64,000 nt of DNA from Pseudomonadota bacterium (GCA_021325135.1 JAJPHT010000036.1:62001-126000); one strand, 5' to 3'. Positions 35,130 through 43,522 are shown, counted from the first letter of the stretch. Notes: generated by a model not told the origin, from the sequence alone. Program-made: numbers and translations.

Positions 35130-36530
35130 TCACGCCTCCTCGCGCACGACGTCCTCGGGCGCCTTGTCGGCGCGGAGCCCCTTGTAGGAGGGGTGCCTGA
35201 GGCGGCCGGAGGCGGTCCACTCCGTGAACTCGAACTCGGCCACCAGGCGCGGCTCCACGAAGACGACCTCTTTCTTGTCCACGGACCCCGCGAAGGGGGA
35301 TGCCTCGCGGCGCAGCGGCTCCAGCAGCCCCTTCAGGCGGGCCAATTCGCGCGCCGTGAATCCCGTGCCCACGCTGCCCGCGTACAGGAGGCGTTGAGGC
35401 TCGCCGCGTTCGCGCGCCTCGTCGGGGGGCGCGTCGTGCACGCCCACGAGGAGCGCGCCGATCTGCCCCCGCCGCGCGCCGCGGCCCGTGGTGTAGCCGC
35501 CGATCACAAGCTCCTGCCGGCGCTGGAGCTTGATCTTCCGCCACGCGCCGCTGCGCGCGCCGGGCTCGTAGACGGAGCCCAGCCGCTTGGCCACCGCGCC
35601 CTCGACGCCGGGAATTGCAAGCACCGCGCGCCCGTCGCCCACCACCGAGGGCGAGACGCGCCACGCCTCGCCGCTGAGGCCCAGGGAGAGCAGCGCGGCG
35701 CGCCGCTCCTCGTAGGGGCTGCCCGTGAGGTCGCGGCCGTCCAGGTAGAGAAGGTCGAACGCCACGAACGTCACGGGCGCTTCCCGGCTCTTCTGCTCGA
35801 CGCCGGTTTTCGATCCGACGCCTAGGCGGGACTGGAGACGCTGGAAGCTTGGCCGCCCGCTCCCGTCGAACGCGACGATCTCCCCATCGAGGATCGCGCG
35901 ACGCCCCCGCAGCGCCCCCGCGAGAGGCGCCAGCTCGGGGTACTGCGCCGTCACGTCCTGGAGCGTCCGCGAGAGCACGCGCACGCGCCCGTCGCGCACG
36001 TGCAGCAGCGCGCGGATGCCGTCCCACTTGATCTCGAACGCCCACCGCTCCGGGTCCGTGGGATAGGGCGCCGCGTGCGCGAGCATGGGCAGCACGCGCT
36101 CCGGCATCGGCCGCAGGCTGGGCGGATCGAGCCGCGTCAGGCGCCACTGCACGCCGCGCTCGTGCCGGAGCAGATAGCGGCCGAGCACGCGGCGGCCCTC
36201 CAGGCGAAGCTCGCGCGCGGCCGCATCGCCCCCGTGCCGCCGCAGGACATAGGGCCCCGCGTCCCACGCCGGATCGGGCGTCGCGCTGGGCTCCCGCGAC
36301 GTGGCGGGCCGCGACTCCCCCTCCGCCCACGGGACGCCCGCGGGGAGCGCCCACGTGAGCGAGCCGGACGGGCCCTCCAGCACCAGCGACCACTCGAAGG
36401 GGGCCGTCGCGCGGTGGCGCAGGGCGAAGCGGCCGGCGCCGCCCACCAGGCGCGAGAGGTCCTCGGGCGTGACCACGGGCGCGGCAGGCCACGCCCCCCG
36501 CGCCTCGGCCGGTCGCGAGCCTTGCGTCAT
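35130..36530 (-). CDS. ligD-lig: ATP-dependent DNA ligase, LigD-type, with degenerate phosphoesterase domain
   Basis: A 466-residue protein. Residues ~30-150 resemble the LigD 3'-phosphoesterase fold (WSLVLEGPSGSLTWALPAG near 45, AWDAGPYVLRRHG, LEGRRVLGRYLLR) but lack the HxxR-H-Y-D-type His catalytic residues, so the domain is probably inactive. The ligase core follows: FEIKWDGIRALLHV near 190 with the AMP-binding Lys, ILDGEIVAFD, FVAFDLLYLDGRDL, VEGAVAKRLGSVYEPG and WRKIKLQ, then the OB domain (LLYAGSVGTGFTA). It seals double-strand breaks with Ku. First gene of the operon. ATG 36530 was chosen because upstream codons run through palindromic DNA. Confidence 0.92.
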   Translation of the reverse strand: MTQGSRPAEARGAWPAAPVVTPEDLSRLVGGAGRFALRHRATAPFEWSLVLEGPSGSLTWALPAGVPWAEGESRPATSREPSATPDPAWDAGPYVLRRHGGDAAARELRLEGRRVLGRYLLRHERGVQWRLTRLDPPSLRPMPERVLPMLAHAAPYPTDPERWAFEIKWDGIRALLHVRDGRVRVLSRTLQDVTAQYPELAPLAGALRGRRAILDGEIVAFDGSGRPSFQRLQSRLGVGSKTGVEQKSREAPVTFVAFDLLYLDGRDLTGSPYEERRAALLSLGLSGEAWRVSPSVVGDGRAVLAIPGVEGAVAKRLGSVYEPGARSGAWRKIKLQRRQELVIGGYTTGRGARRGQIGALLVGVHDAPPDEARERGEPQRLLYAGSVGTGFTARELARLKGLLEPLRREASPFAGSVDKKEVVFVEPRLVAEFEFTEWTASGRLRHPSYKGLRADKAPEDVVREEA

Positions 36531-36607
36531 GCGGGTCGCTCCGCCGCCTGGCGAAGCGGGCATGAGGGTTCCCGAACGATGGCCGGCGGGCGGCTCCCGG
36601 GCGGGCC

Positions 36608-36698
36608 CACGGGTGTGGTCACACCCGGGGAGGCTCGCCGCCCCACCCGTGGTCACGCCCGTGGCGAGCCGGCCCCACGGGTGGGACCACACCCGTGG
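36608..36698. promoter_or_regulatory. Cluster of three related palindromes upstream of the NHEJ operon
   Basis: Three imperfect palindromes of 18-24 bases follow one another: 36610-36627 (CGGGTGTG-GT-CACACCCG), 36643-36664 (CCACCCGTGG-TCAC-GCCCGTGG) and 36675-36698 (CCACGGGT...ACCCGTGG). The middle one is enclosed by a further 8-base inverted repeat, GGCTCGCC (36632-36639) and GGCGAGCC (36663-36670). The array lies between the divergent ligase and lysW genes. It could be an operator array or a transcript hairpin region; function is inferred. Confidence 0.5.
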
Positions 36699-36773
36699 CC
36701 CCCTTTCCGCGGCCACGCCCTCGGATTCACCCAAAATTTCAAATACAAGCTACGCTTTCGCCGCCTCCACACA

Positions 36774-36803
36774 CGGTTTCCGCCAATTCAACTGCGGAAA
36801 CCG
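36774..36803 (+). promoter_or_regulatory. Perfect inverted repeat in the lysW leader
   Basis: CGGTTTCCGC (36774-36783) and GCGGAAACCG (36794-36803) form a perfect ten-base inverted repeat around CAATTCAACT, ending 18 bases before the lysW ATG. A/T-rich sequence (CCAAAATTTCAAATACAAG, 36730-36748) sits upstream and could hold the TATA box. A repressor such as a LysM/Lrp-type regulator could bind here, or the RNA hairpin could control translation. Confidence 0.5.
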
Positions 36804-36821
36804 CCAATGGAGTGACCCCCC

Positions 36822-36983
36822 ATGACCGAATGTCTCGACTGCGGCGCGGACATCGCGCTGCGCAATCCCGTTGTCGGCGAGATCGTCGACTGCCCGGACT
36901 GCGGCCTGGAGCTGGAGGTCCGGGGCCTGAGCCCCGTGACGCTGGAGCCCGCCCCCGAAGTGGCAGAAGACTGGGGCGAGTGA
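36822..36983 (+). CDS. lysW: LysW, amino-group carrier protein for lysine biosynthesis
   Basis: A 53-residue acidic protein with two zinc-binding pairs, CLDCG (4-8) and CPDCG (24-28), a Glu-rich body and the diagnostic C-terminus EDWGE. The terminal Glu gamma-carboxyl is the attachment point for the alpha-amino group of aminoadipate, which protects it during conversion to lysine. It is the first gene of the lysine cluster and its stop is one base from the lysS start. The translation was derived directly from the bases, and every diagnostic residue is present. Confidence 0.97.
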   Translation: MTECLDCGADIALRNPVVGEIVDCPDCGLELEVRGLSPVTLEPAPEVAEDWGE

Positions 36984-36984
36984 G

Positions 36985-38124
36985 ATGCGCAAGGTCCAGC
37001 TTCTGGACTCGACCCTCCGCGAGGGCGAGCAGACCCCCGGCGTCTCGTTCACGCTGGAGCAGAAGCTGGCCATCGCGCGCAAGCTGGACGCCTTCGGCAT
37101 CGACTTCATCGAGGCGGGGCACCCCGCGGTGAGCGAGGAGGTCTTCCACGCGACGCGGGAGGTCGCGCGGCTGGGCCTCTCCGCCGAGGTGGTCGCGCAC
37201 TCGCGCGCGCTCAAGGGCGACATCGACCTGGCGCTGCGCACGGACGCGGACTGGGTGGGCATCTTCTTCAGCGTCGCGGACAAGCGGCTGGAGGAGCAGT
37301 TCCGGAAGGACATCGACCAGGCCATCGGGCTCATCCAGGACTGCGTGTCCTACGCCAAGGCGCACGGCCTGAAGGTGCGCTACACGCCGGAGGACACCGT
37401 CAGAAGTGACATCAACAAGGTGATCCGCATCTCGCAGGCCGCGTCGGAGGCTGGCGCGGACCGCATCGGGGTCGCGGACACGACGGGTTACATGACGCCT
37501 TCGCGCATGCACGGCTTCGTCTCGGCGCTGCGGGAGGCGGTGCCGGGCCGGACCGCGATCGGCGTCCATTGCCACAACGACCTGGGCATGGCCGTCGCGA
37601 ACTCGTTCGCCGCCGTGGAGGCCGGCGCGAGCGTGGTCGACGTGACGGTGAACGGGCTCGGGGAGCGCACGGGCATCGCGCCGCTGGCCGAGATGGCCGT
37701 GGCGCTGAGGCTGCGCGCCGGGGTGGAGGCCCCCTGGCGCCTGGACGCGCTCCCCGGGCTCTCGGCTATGGTGGAAGAGATGAGCGGCGTCCCGACGTGG
37801 CGGCAGGCCCCCATCGTGGGCGCGAACGCGTTCACGCACAACGCGGGCCTGCACGTCGCGGCGGTGCTGCTCAACCCCGAGCACTACGAGAGCATTCCCG
37901 CCGACCTCGTGGGGCGCACGCGCCGGCTCGTGGTGGACAAGATGGCGGGCCGCCCCACCGTCAAGTACCGCCTGGAGGCCTTGGGCCTCGACGCGTGCGA
38001 CGAGATGGTCGACCTCGTGCTCGCCTACGTGAAGCGCCGCGGAGTGAACGACGCCAGCGACGACGACCTGCGCCGCATCCACGAGGACCTCTGCGCGATG
38101 CGCGAGCTTGTGAAGGTGATCTGA
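36985..38124 (+). CDS. lysS: Homocitrate synthase
   Basis: A 379-residue HMGL-like enzyme: VQLLDSTLREGEQTPGVSFT at the start (R-D-type metal/substrate site), FIEAGHPAVSEE, GADRIGVADTTGYMTP near 155, GVHCHNDLGMAVANS near 193 (metal-binding HxHND), NGLGERTGIAPLAE, and FTHNAGLHVAA near 288. It condenses acetyl-CoA with 2-oxoglutarate, the first step of the alpha-aminoadipate route. Its presence shows that the LysW cluster serves lysine, whether or not it also serves arginine. The C-terminal regulatory domain of isopropylmalate synthases is missing, as in archaeal homocitrate synthases. Confidence 0.9.
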   Translation: MRKVQLLDSTLREGEQTPGVSFTLEQKLAIARKLDAFGIDFIEAGHPAVSEEVFHATREVARLGLSAEVVAHSRALKGDIDLALRTDADWVGIFFSVADKRLEEQFRKDIDQAIGLIQDCVSYAKAHGLKVRYTPEDTVRSDINKVIRISQAASEAGADRIGVADTTGYMTPSRMHGFVSALREAVPGRTAIGVHCHNDLGMAVANSFAAVEAGASVVDVTVNGLGERTGIAPLAEMAVALRLRAGVEAPWRLDALPGLSAMVEEMSGVPTWRQAPIVGANAFTHNAGLHVAAVLLNPEHYESIPADLVGRTRRLVVDKMAGRPTVKYRLEALGLDACDEMVDLVLAYVKRRGVNDASDDDLRRIHEDLCAMRELVKVI

Positions 38125-38985
38125 ATGGTGAAGATCGGGCTCATCTGGAGCCGCATCCGCAACGACGAGAAGATGCTCATGGACGCCGCGCGGGATCGCG
38201 GCGTGGACCTCGTCCCCATCGACGACCGCGAGCTGGTGCTCCCCGTCCACGAGCCGCCCAATGAGCTGCTGGGCTTCGACGCGTTCCTGGAGCGCGGCAT
38301 CTCGTACTACGCGAGCCACTACGTCACCATGGCGCTGGAGCAGTACGGCTTCCCCTGCGTGAACCCGCACCGCGTGCTGGTCAACTGCGGCGACAAGGCG
38401 CTCACGTCCTTCCTGCTCGCGCGCCACGGCGTGCCGACCCCGCGGACGTACCTCGCCTTCGAGGAGGAGAGCAGCCTGCGCGCGGTGGAGGCGGCGCGCT
38501 ACCCCGCGGTCCTCAAGCCCGTCGTGGGCTCGTGGGGCCGCCTCATCGCCAAGGCGCCCGACCGCGAGACGGCCCTGGCCCTCCTGGAGCACAAGCGCAC
38601 GCTGGGCAGCGTGCAGCACGGCGTGACCTACGCGCAGGAGTACGTCGAGAAGCCGGGCCGCGACATCCGCGCCTTCTGGGTGGGCGACCGCGTCGTCGCG
38701 GCCATCTACCGCACCAACGACAAGCACTTCATCACCAACACCGCGCAGGGCGGCCGCGCCAGCGCGTGCCCCGTGACGCCGGAGATCAACGAGATCTGCG
38801 CCCGCGCCGCGGAGGCCGTGGGCGGCGGCGTGCTGGCCATGGACCTCATGGAGACCGCCAGCGGCCTGACGTGCCACGAGGTCAACCACACCATGGAGTT
38901 CAAGAACAGCGTCGCGCCCACCGGCGTCGACATCCCCGGGCACATCATCGATTACGTGGTGGAAGTCGCGAAGGGGCGGCGCTGA
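38125..38985 (+). CDS. lysX: LysX, LysW-aminoadipate ligase
   Basis: A 286-residue ATP-grasp (RimK-like) ligase: [20 protein letters not shown] at the start, [20 protein letters not shown] near 85-100, [19 protein letters not shown] near 130, [20 protein letters not shown] near 170, and [18 protein letters not shown] near 250 with the Mg/ATP Glu-Asn pair. It joins the LysW C-terminal Glu to aminoadipate. It directly abuts lysS (no gap), and lysY starts right after its stop. It is the LysX rather than the pure ArgX type by gene context; it may be bifunctional as in other archaea. Confidence 0.95.
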   Translation: MVKIGLIWSRIRNDEKMLMDAARDRGVDLVPIDDRELVLPVHEPPNELLGFDAFLERGISYYASHYVTMALEQYGFPCVNPHRVLVNCGDKALTSFLLARHGVPTPRTYLAFEEESSLRAVEAARYPAVLKPVVGSWGRLIAKAPDRETALALLEHKRTLGSVQHGVTYAQEYVEKPGRDIRAFWVGDRVVAAIYRTNDKHFITNTAQGGRASACPVTPEINEICARAAEAVGGGVLAMDLMETASGLTCHEVNHTMEFKNSVAPTGVDIPGHIIDYVVEVAKGRR

Positions 38986-40026
38986 ATGGCCTTCCGGGTG
39001 GGGATCGTCGGCGCGTCGGGCTACGGCGGCGGCGAGCTTCTGCGCCTCGCCCTGCGGCACCCGCAGCTCGAGGTCGCCTACGCCACGAGCAACCGCTTCG
39101 CCGGCGAGAAGGTCCGGACGGTCCATCCGAACCTCCGCGGCCCCGCGGGGGACCTCACGTTCCACCGCCACGAGGACGCGCACACGAAGAGCGTCGACGC
39201 GGTGTTCCTCTGCGGCCCGCACGGCACCAGCGCGCCCGCCATCACGCACCACATGAAGGCGGCGGAGCGCGTCTTCGACCTCTCGGCGGACTTCCGCCTG
39301 CGCGACGCGGGCGCCTACGCGAAGCACTACAAGGGCTGGCAGCATCCGCACCCCGAGCTTCTCGCGCAGCGCGCCTACGGCATCGCCGAGCTTCACCGCG
39401 AGGAGATCAAGGGCGCGAGGCTCGTGAGCGGCGCGGGCTGCATCGCCACGACCGCGATCCTGAGCCTCGCGCCGATCCGCGGCCTGCTCCAGGAGGGCAT
39501 GCCCGTCGTCGTGGACGCGAAGGTGGGCAGCAGCGCGGCGGGCGCCGAGGCCAGCGCGAGCACGCACCACCCCGAGCGCCGCGACGTGGTGAGGCCCTAC
39601 GCGCCCACGGGCCACCGCCACGAGGCGGAGATCCTCCAAGAGACGGGCCTGCGCGCGGGCCTCTCGTGCCACGCCATCGAGCTGGTGCGCGGCATCCTCG
39701 CCACGTCCCACGTCTGGGTCCGGCCCGGCACGACGGAGAAGGACGTCTGGCGCGCCTTCCGCGCGAGCTATCAGGACGAGCCCTTCGTCCGCGTCGTGAA
39801 GGAGAGGAGCGGCCTCTACCGCTATCCGGAGCCCAAGCTCCTCGCGGGCACCAACGAGTTCCACGTCGGCTTCGAGCTTGACGAGGAGACGAATCGCCTC
39901 GTGGTCCTGGGCGCCCTGGACAACCTCTGCAAGGGCACGGCGGGCGCGGCGATCCAGAACTTCAACGTCGCCTTCGGGCTGCCGGAGACCACCGGGCTAT
40001 CGGACCTCACGGGGCTGCATCCATGA
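38986..40026 (+). CDS. lysY: LysY, LysW-aminoadipate 6-phosphate reductase (ArgC family)
   Basis: A 346-residue ArgC-type dehydrogenase: VGIVGASGYGGGELLRLALR (NADP loop), AVFLCGPHGTSAP, FDLSADFRLRD near 105, LVSGAGCIATTAIL near 150 with catalytic Cys, DAKVGSSAAGAEASASTHHP near 180, and the end VVLGALDNLCKGTAGAAIQN near 308 containing the conserved KG-AG. It reduces the LysW-bound acyl phosphate to the semialdehyde. It overlaps lysZ by four bases. Confidence 0.95.
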   Translation: MAFRVGIVGASGYGGGELLRLALRHPQLEVAYATSNRFAGEKVRTVHPNLRGPAGDLTFHRHEDAHTKSVDAVFLCGPHGTSAPAITHHMKAAERVFDLSADFRLRDAGAYAKHYKGWQHPHPELLAQRAYGIAELHREEIKGARLVSGAGCIATTAILSLAPIRGLLQEGMPVVVDAKVGSSAAGAEASASTHHPERRDVVRPYAPTGHRHEAEILQETGLRAGLSCHAIELVRGILATSHVWVRPGTTEKDVWRAFRASYQDEPFVRVVKERSGLYRYPEPKLLAGTNEFHVGFELDEETNRLVVLGALDNLCKGTAGAAIQNFNVAFGLPETTGLSDLTGLHP

Positions 40027-40898
40027 TCCGCAGCGACAGCGAGGATGGCCGCCGGAGCCCGCAGGCTGCGGCGAGCATCGTCGTCAAGGTCGGCGGCGGC
40101 GCGGGCATCGACGTGGAGGCCGTGCTGGATGATATCGCCCAGATGTGGAAAGAGGGCGAGAGGGTCGTCCTCGTGCACGGCGCCAGCGACGAGACGAACC
40201 AGCTCAGCGAAAGGCTCGGCATCCCGCCGCGCTTCGTCACGTCCGTCTCGGGGCACGTCTCGCGCTTCACGGACGAGGCCACGCTGGACGCCTTCGCCAT
40301 GGCCAGCGGCAAGCTGAACCTGCGCGTCGTGGAGAGCCTCCAGAAGCGCGGCTGCAACGCCGTCGGGCTCACGGGCGTGGACGGCCGCCTGCTGGAGGGC
40401 CAGCGCAAGGACGCCATCAAGGCCGTCGTCGATGGCAAGAAGGTCGTGCTGCGGGGCGACCACACGGGCACCATCGAGACGGTGAACGCGGGCCTGCTGC
40501 GCCTCCTGCTGGAGAACGGCTATCTCCCCGTGGTCACGGTCCCGGCCATCAGCGCCGCGGGCGAGGCCGTGAACGCCGATGCGGACCGCGCGGCCGCCGC
40601 CATCGCGGGCGCGCTGGGCGCCGAGGCGCTGATCATCCTGAGCAACGTGCCGGGCCTGCTGCGCGACGTGGACGACCCCTCGTCGCTGATCTCCCGCGTC
40701 CCGCAGGAGGGCCTGGCGCGCGCCGCCGAGTTCGCGCAGGGGCGCTTCAAGAAGAAGATCCTCGGCGCGGAGGAGGCCTTCGCGCTGGGCGTCGGCCGCG
40801 TCGTGTTCGCGACCGCGAACCGGACGGACCCCGTGCTTTCCGCCCGGAACGGAGGCGGAACGCACATCTTCCGGCCCGGCTTCGAGGTGCCTCGATGA
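40023..40898 (+). CDS. lysZ: LysZ, LysW-aminoadipate kinase (ArgB family)
   Basis: A 291-residue amino-acid kinase: IVVKVGGGAGIDVEAVLDDI near 20 (KxGG), VVLVHGASDETNQLSERLG near 55, the lid FVTSVSGHVSRFTDEATLDA near 75, GDHTGTIETVNAGLLRLLLE near 140, VNADADRAAAAIAGALGAEA near 180, and KKKILGAEEAFALGVGRVVF near 240. It phosphorylates the delta-carboxyl of LysW-bound aminoadipate. The N-terminus carries about 18 extra Ser/Arg-rich residues before the first strand. It is flanked by ATGA-type overlaps with lysY and lysJ. Confidence 0.95.
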   Translation: MIRSDSEDGRRSPQAAASIVVKVGGGAGIDVEAVLDDIAQMWKEGERVVLVHGASDETNQLSERLGIPPRFVTSVSGHVSRFTDEATLDAFAMASGKLNLRVVESLQKRGCNAVGLTGVDGRLLEGQRKDAIKAVVDGKKVVLRGDHTGTIETVNAGLLRLLLENGYLPVVTVPAISAAGEAVNADADRAAAAIAGALGAEALIILSNVPGLLRDVDDPSSLISRVPQEGLARAAEFAQGRFKKKILGAEEAFALGVGRVVFATANRTDPVLSARNGGGTHIFRPGFEVPR

Positions 40899-42079
40899 AC
40901 ACGGAGCAGATGAAGGCCATCGAGCAGCGGCGCGAGTCGGGCGTCTTCCCCAAGCGGCCCTTGAGCGTCGTGCGCGGCGAGGGCGCATGGCTCTGGGACG
41001 CCGAGGGGCGGCGCTACTTGGACTTCGGCGCCAACTACGGCGTGGGCAACGTCGGCCACTGCCACCCCCGGGTGGTCCGTGCGATCCAGGAGCAGGCGGC
41101 GCGCCTCATCGCGATCCCGCAGACGTACCACAACGACCAGCGCGCGCTCTTCCAGGAGGCGCTGCTGGCCACGGCGCCCCGCGGTCTGGAACGCGTCTTC
41201 CTCGCCAACTCCGGCACCGAGGCCGTCGAGGCGGCGCTGAAGTTCGCCCGCGGCACGACGCGCCGCCCGGGCTTCGTCGCCACCAAGCGCGCCTTCCACG
41301 GGAGGACCTTCGGCGCGCTCTCGCTCACGCACAAGCCCGAGTACCGCGACCCGTTCCACCCCCTGCTATCAGACGTCGCGCACGTCGCGTTCGGCAGCGA
41401 GGAGGAGCTGAAAAGCGCGGTCACCTCGCAGACGGCCGCCGTCGTGATCGAGCCCATCCAGGGAGAAGGCGGCGTGCAGGTCCCGCCCTCGGGCTACCTG
41501 CGCGCCGCGCGCGACATCGCCCACGACGCGGGCGCCCTGCTCGTGCTCGACGAGATCCAGACCGGCTTCGCGCGCACGGGCTCCTTCTGGGCCTGCGAGC
41601 ACGAGGGCGTGACGCCTGATATCCTCTGCTTCGCCAAGAGCGTCGCCGCGGGCCTGCCCATGGGCGGCGTCCTCCTCACGGACGAGGCGGCGAAGCTCCC
41701 CACCTCCGCGCACGGCAACACCTTCGGCGGCGGGCCGCTGGCGTGCGCCGCCGGGCTCGCCGTGCTGGACGTCATCCGCGAGGAGCGCCTCGCCGAGCGC
41801 GCCGCCAAGCTGGGCCCGCGCCTGCTGGACGGGCTCGCTCGGGCCGCAGGTGACGCCGCGCGGGAGGTGCGCGGCCGCGGCCTCATGGTGGGCCTGGAGC
41901 TCCGCACCCGCAACGTGCCCGTCCTCAACGGCCTCGTCGCCGAAGGCGTGCTCACGCTGCCCACCGGCGCCACCACCATCCGCTACCTCCCGCCCCTCGT
42001 CGTGGACGAGGCGCAGGTGGACGCGGCGGTGGAGGCGACGGCGAAGGCGGTGCGCGCGGCGGGGAACGCCTCAGCGTGA
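40895..42079 (+). CDS. lysJ: LysJ, LysW-aminoadipate semialdehyde aminotransferase
   Basis: A 394-residue class III PLP aminotransferase (ArgD family): YLDFGANYGVGNVGHCHPRV near 45, FLANSGTEAVEAALKFARG near 100, KRAFHGRTFGALSLTHKPEY near 130, AVVIEPIQGEGGVQVP near 185, LVLDEIQTGFARTGSFWA near 215, CFAKSVAAGLPMGGVLLTD near 245 with the PLP Lys, and HGNTFGGGPLACAAGLAVLD near 275. It converts LysW-bound semialdehyde to LysW-lysine. ATG overlaps the lysZ stop. Its 3' end overlaps the convergent DUF3883 gene by nine bases. Confidence 0.95.
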   Translation: MNTEQMKAIEQRRESGVFPKRPLSVVRGEGAWLWDAEGRRYLDFGANYGVGNVGHCHPRVVRAIQEQAARLIAIPQTYHNDQRALFQEALLATAPRGLERVFLANSGTEAVEAALKFARGTTRRPGFVATKRAFHGRTFGALSLTHKPEYRDPFHPLLSDVAHVAFGSEEELKSAVTSQTAAVVIEPIQGEGGVQVPPSGYLRAARDIAHDAGALLVLDEIQTGFARTGSFWACEHEGVTPDILCFAKSVAAGLPMGGVLLTDEAAKLPTSAHGNTFGGGPLACAAGLAVLDVIREERLAERAAKLGPRLLDGLARAAGDAAREVRGRGLMVGLELRTRNVPVLNGLVAEGVLTLPTGATTIRYLPPLVVDEAQVDAAVEATAKAVRAAGNASA

Positions 42080-42778
42080 AGGCACGTCGTAGGCATATGC
42101 CAAAGGTGTCAGCCGCGCCTCTTCGGCCTTCCAGCGGGGGAAGCGCCGGGAGCGGCCCCCGATGGCCCGGATCGGATCCCCCGCGCGAAGACGGATGCCG
42201 CTGACGACGAAGAGCTCCGTCTCGGGGTGGAACAAGAGGGCATGCTTCACCTCGTTCTTCGTCAGCGTCACGGTGTCGCCCTCGCCCGTCGTGCCCTTGA
42301 TCTCCACGTGGAGGACGCTGCGCCCCTTCCGAAGGAGGAGATCGTAGGATTCGCGGGCCGAGACGTCGTGGACGGTCCAACCCAGCCGCTGGTAGTAGAC
42401 CGTGGCGACGGTCATCGCCCGCTGTTCGACCGCGCGTCGGGCCGCGGCGTCGAGCCCGCGCCCGGTCCGCCGGCGCTGCGGGCGCACCACCTGTTCCAGC
42501 GTCTCCGCCTGTTCGGTCTCCTCACGCGTCGGGAGGCGATATCGGGCGTGACCGTCCCAATCCATCTGGGCCTTGCGGGTCCGGTAGAGCAGGACGCTGC
42601 GGACGTTGCGCTGCCACCGGGTGTCGTGGGCTGCGTAGCTCGCAGGCGGACGGCGGTCACCGGCGTCCAGCCTCACGCGGCTCCGAACCAGCGCATAGAT
42701 GTCTTGCAGGGAGAACCAGCGCCCGACCGGCAGGTTCGTCTGGAGGATGCGCCAGATGACGGGGAGGCGGGCTCGCAT
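42071..42778 (-). CDS. DUF3883-domain protein (PD-(D/E)XK-like nuclease fold)
   Basis: A 235-residue protein. The C-terminal part has WTVHDVSARESYDLLLRKGR then VLHVEIKGTTGEGDTVTLTKN and EVKHAL; the D...E-x-K arrangement (Asp near 155, Glu-Ile-Lys near 168) is the nuclease-like core of DUF3883, a domain found in restriction and defence proteins and also as solo genes. The N-terminal ~80 residues (IWRILQTNLPVGRWFSLQDI) look like a DNA-binding helical domain. It interrupts the lysine cluster on the opposite strand. In-frame starts lie upstream at 42874 and 42958, but the upstream codons look like non-coding sequence. Confidence 0.65.
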   Translation of the reverse strand: MRARLPVIWRILQTNLPVGRWFSLQDIYALVRSRVRLDAGDRRPPASYAAHDTRWQRNVRSVLLYRTRKAQMDWDGHARYRLPTREETEQAETLEQVVRPQRRRTGRGLDAAARRAVEQRAMTVATVYYQRLGWTVHDVSARESYDLLLRKGRSVLHVEIKGTTGEGDTVTLTKNEVKHALLFHPETELFVVSGIRLRAGDPIRAIGGRSRRFPRWKAEEARLTPLAYAYDVPSR

Positions 42779-42902
42779 CGGGAGCCAAACCCCGCGACCC
42801 CGGAAAAAGCCGGCTCCGCCCCGGGGGCTCACGTCCCGTGCGTGCCTTTCGGTCCGGTGCCGGATCGCCATTCTTATCCTTCCCGGGGGCGCCACGCCCG
42901 CG

Positions 42903-43481
42903 ATGCTGCCCGCCTGGACGCCCGACGCGACGGGATATCTCGTCGCCCTCTTCGCCATCGCCTCGCTGGAGGCCGTGCCGCTTTGGGGGCGCTGGGTGCC
43001 GGGCCACCTGGGCTTCGCGGCGGTGGCGTGCGTGGCGGTGGGCTTCGTGGGCGTCTCGCCGTGGCTTCTCGTGGCGGCGTGGACCGGCGCCTTCCTCTCG
43101 GACCTGGCGTTCTACGCGTGGTACCGCGTCCGGCCGGTGCGCACGCTGCGGCGCCACGGCGGGTGGTGGCGCGCGGGGCTCGACGTGGACGACCTGAGCG
43201 AGGCCCTGGAGCACGGGCCGGTGGGCGCGTTCTTCGCGGCCAAGTTCTCGACGCGCGACCGGGCGCGCCTCGCCTACGCGGCGGGCAAGGCGGACCTCCC
43301 GCCCGCCGCGTTCGTCCTCCTCTCCGCCTTCGCGTGCGCCGTCTGGACCTCCGCCTGGATCGGCCTGGGCGGGGCGCTGGGCTGGCTCGCGCGCAACCTG
43401 CCCCGCGCGTGGGCGGTGGCCCTGCTGGCGGTCGCCTTCGTGGCGCTCCTGGCGAGCCTCAGCCGGCCGCAGCCCGCGTAA
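42903..43481 (+). CDS. DedA/SNARE-associated-like membrane protein
   Basis: A 192-residue integral membrane protein with five to six hydrophobic stretches. The order VPGHLGFAAVACVAVGFVG, then SPWLLVAAWTGAFLSDLAFY, HGPVGAFFAAKFSTRDRARL and CAVWTSAWIGLGGALGW resembles DedA family transporters: the F-x-D-R/K-F-S-x-x-x-R element is replaced by FFAAKFSTRDRAR. DedA proteins flip or transport lipids and are needed for membrane homeostasis. It precedes the Rieske gene by 41 bases on the same strand. Confidence 0.65.
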   Translation: MLPAWTPDATGYLVALFAIASLEAVPLWGRWVPGHLGFAAVACVAVGFVGVSPWLLVAAWTGAFLSDLAFYAWYRVRPVRTLRRHGGWWRAGLDVDDLSEALEHGPVGAFFAAKFSTRDRARLAYAAGKADLPPAAFVLLSAFACAVWTSAWIGLGGALGWLARNLPRAWAVALLAVAFVALLASLSRPQPA

Positions 43482-43522
43482 GCACCAAGGGATCAAGCCC
43501 CCTCAGGGCCACGTCCAGGCCG

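Noticed and set aside
36600..36720. Repeated palindromes as a CRISPR array
   Set aside because: Only three imperfect units, no equal-length unique spacers, and no cas genes in the window.
42674..42900. Longer N-terminus of the DUF3883 protein (starts at 42874 or 42958)
   Set aside because: The upstream codons are Arg/Gly/His-rich and overlap the leader of the divergent DedA-like gene.
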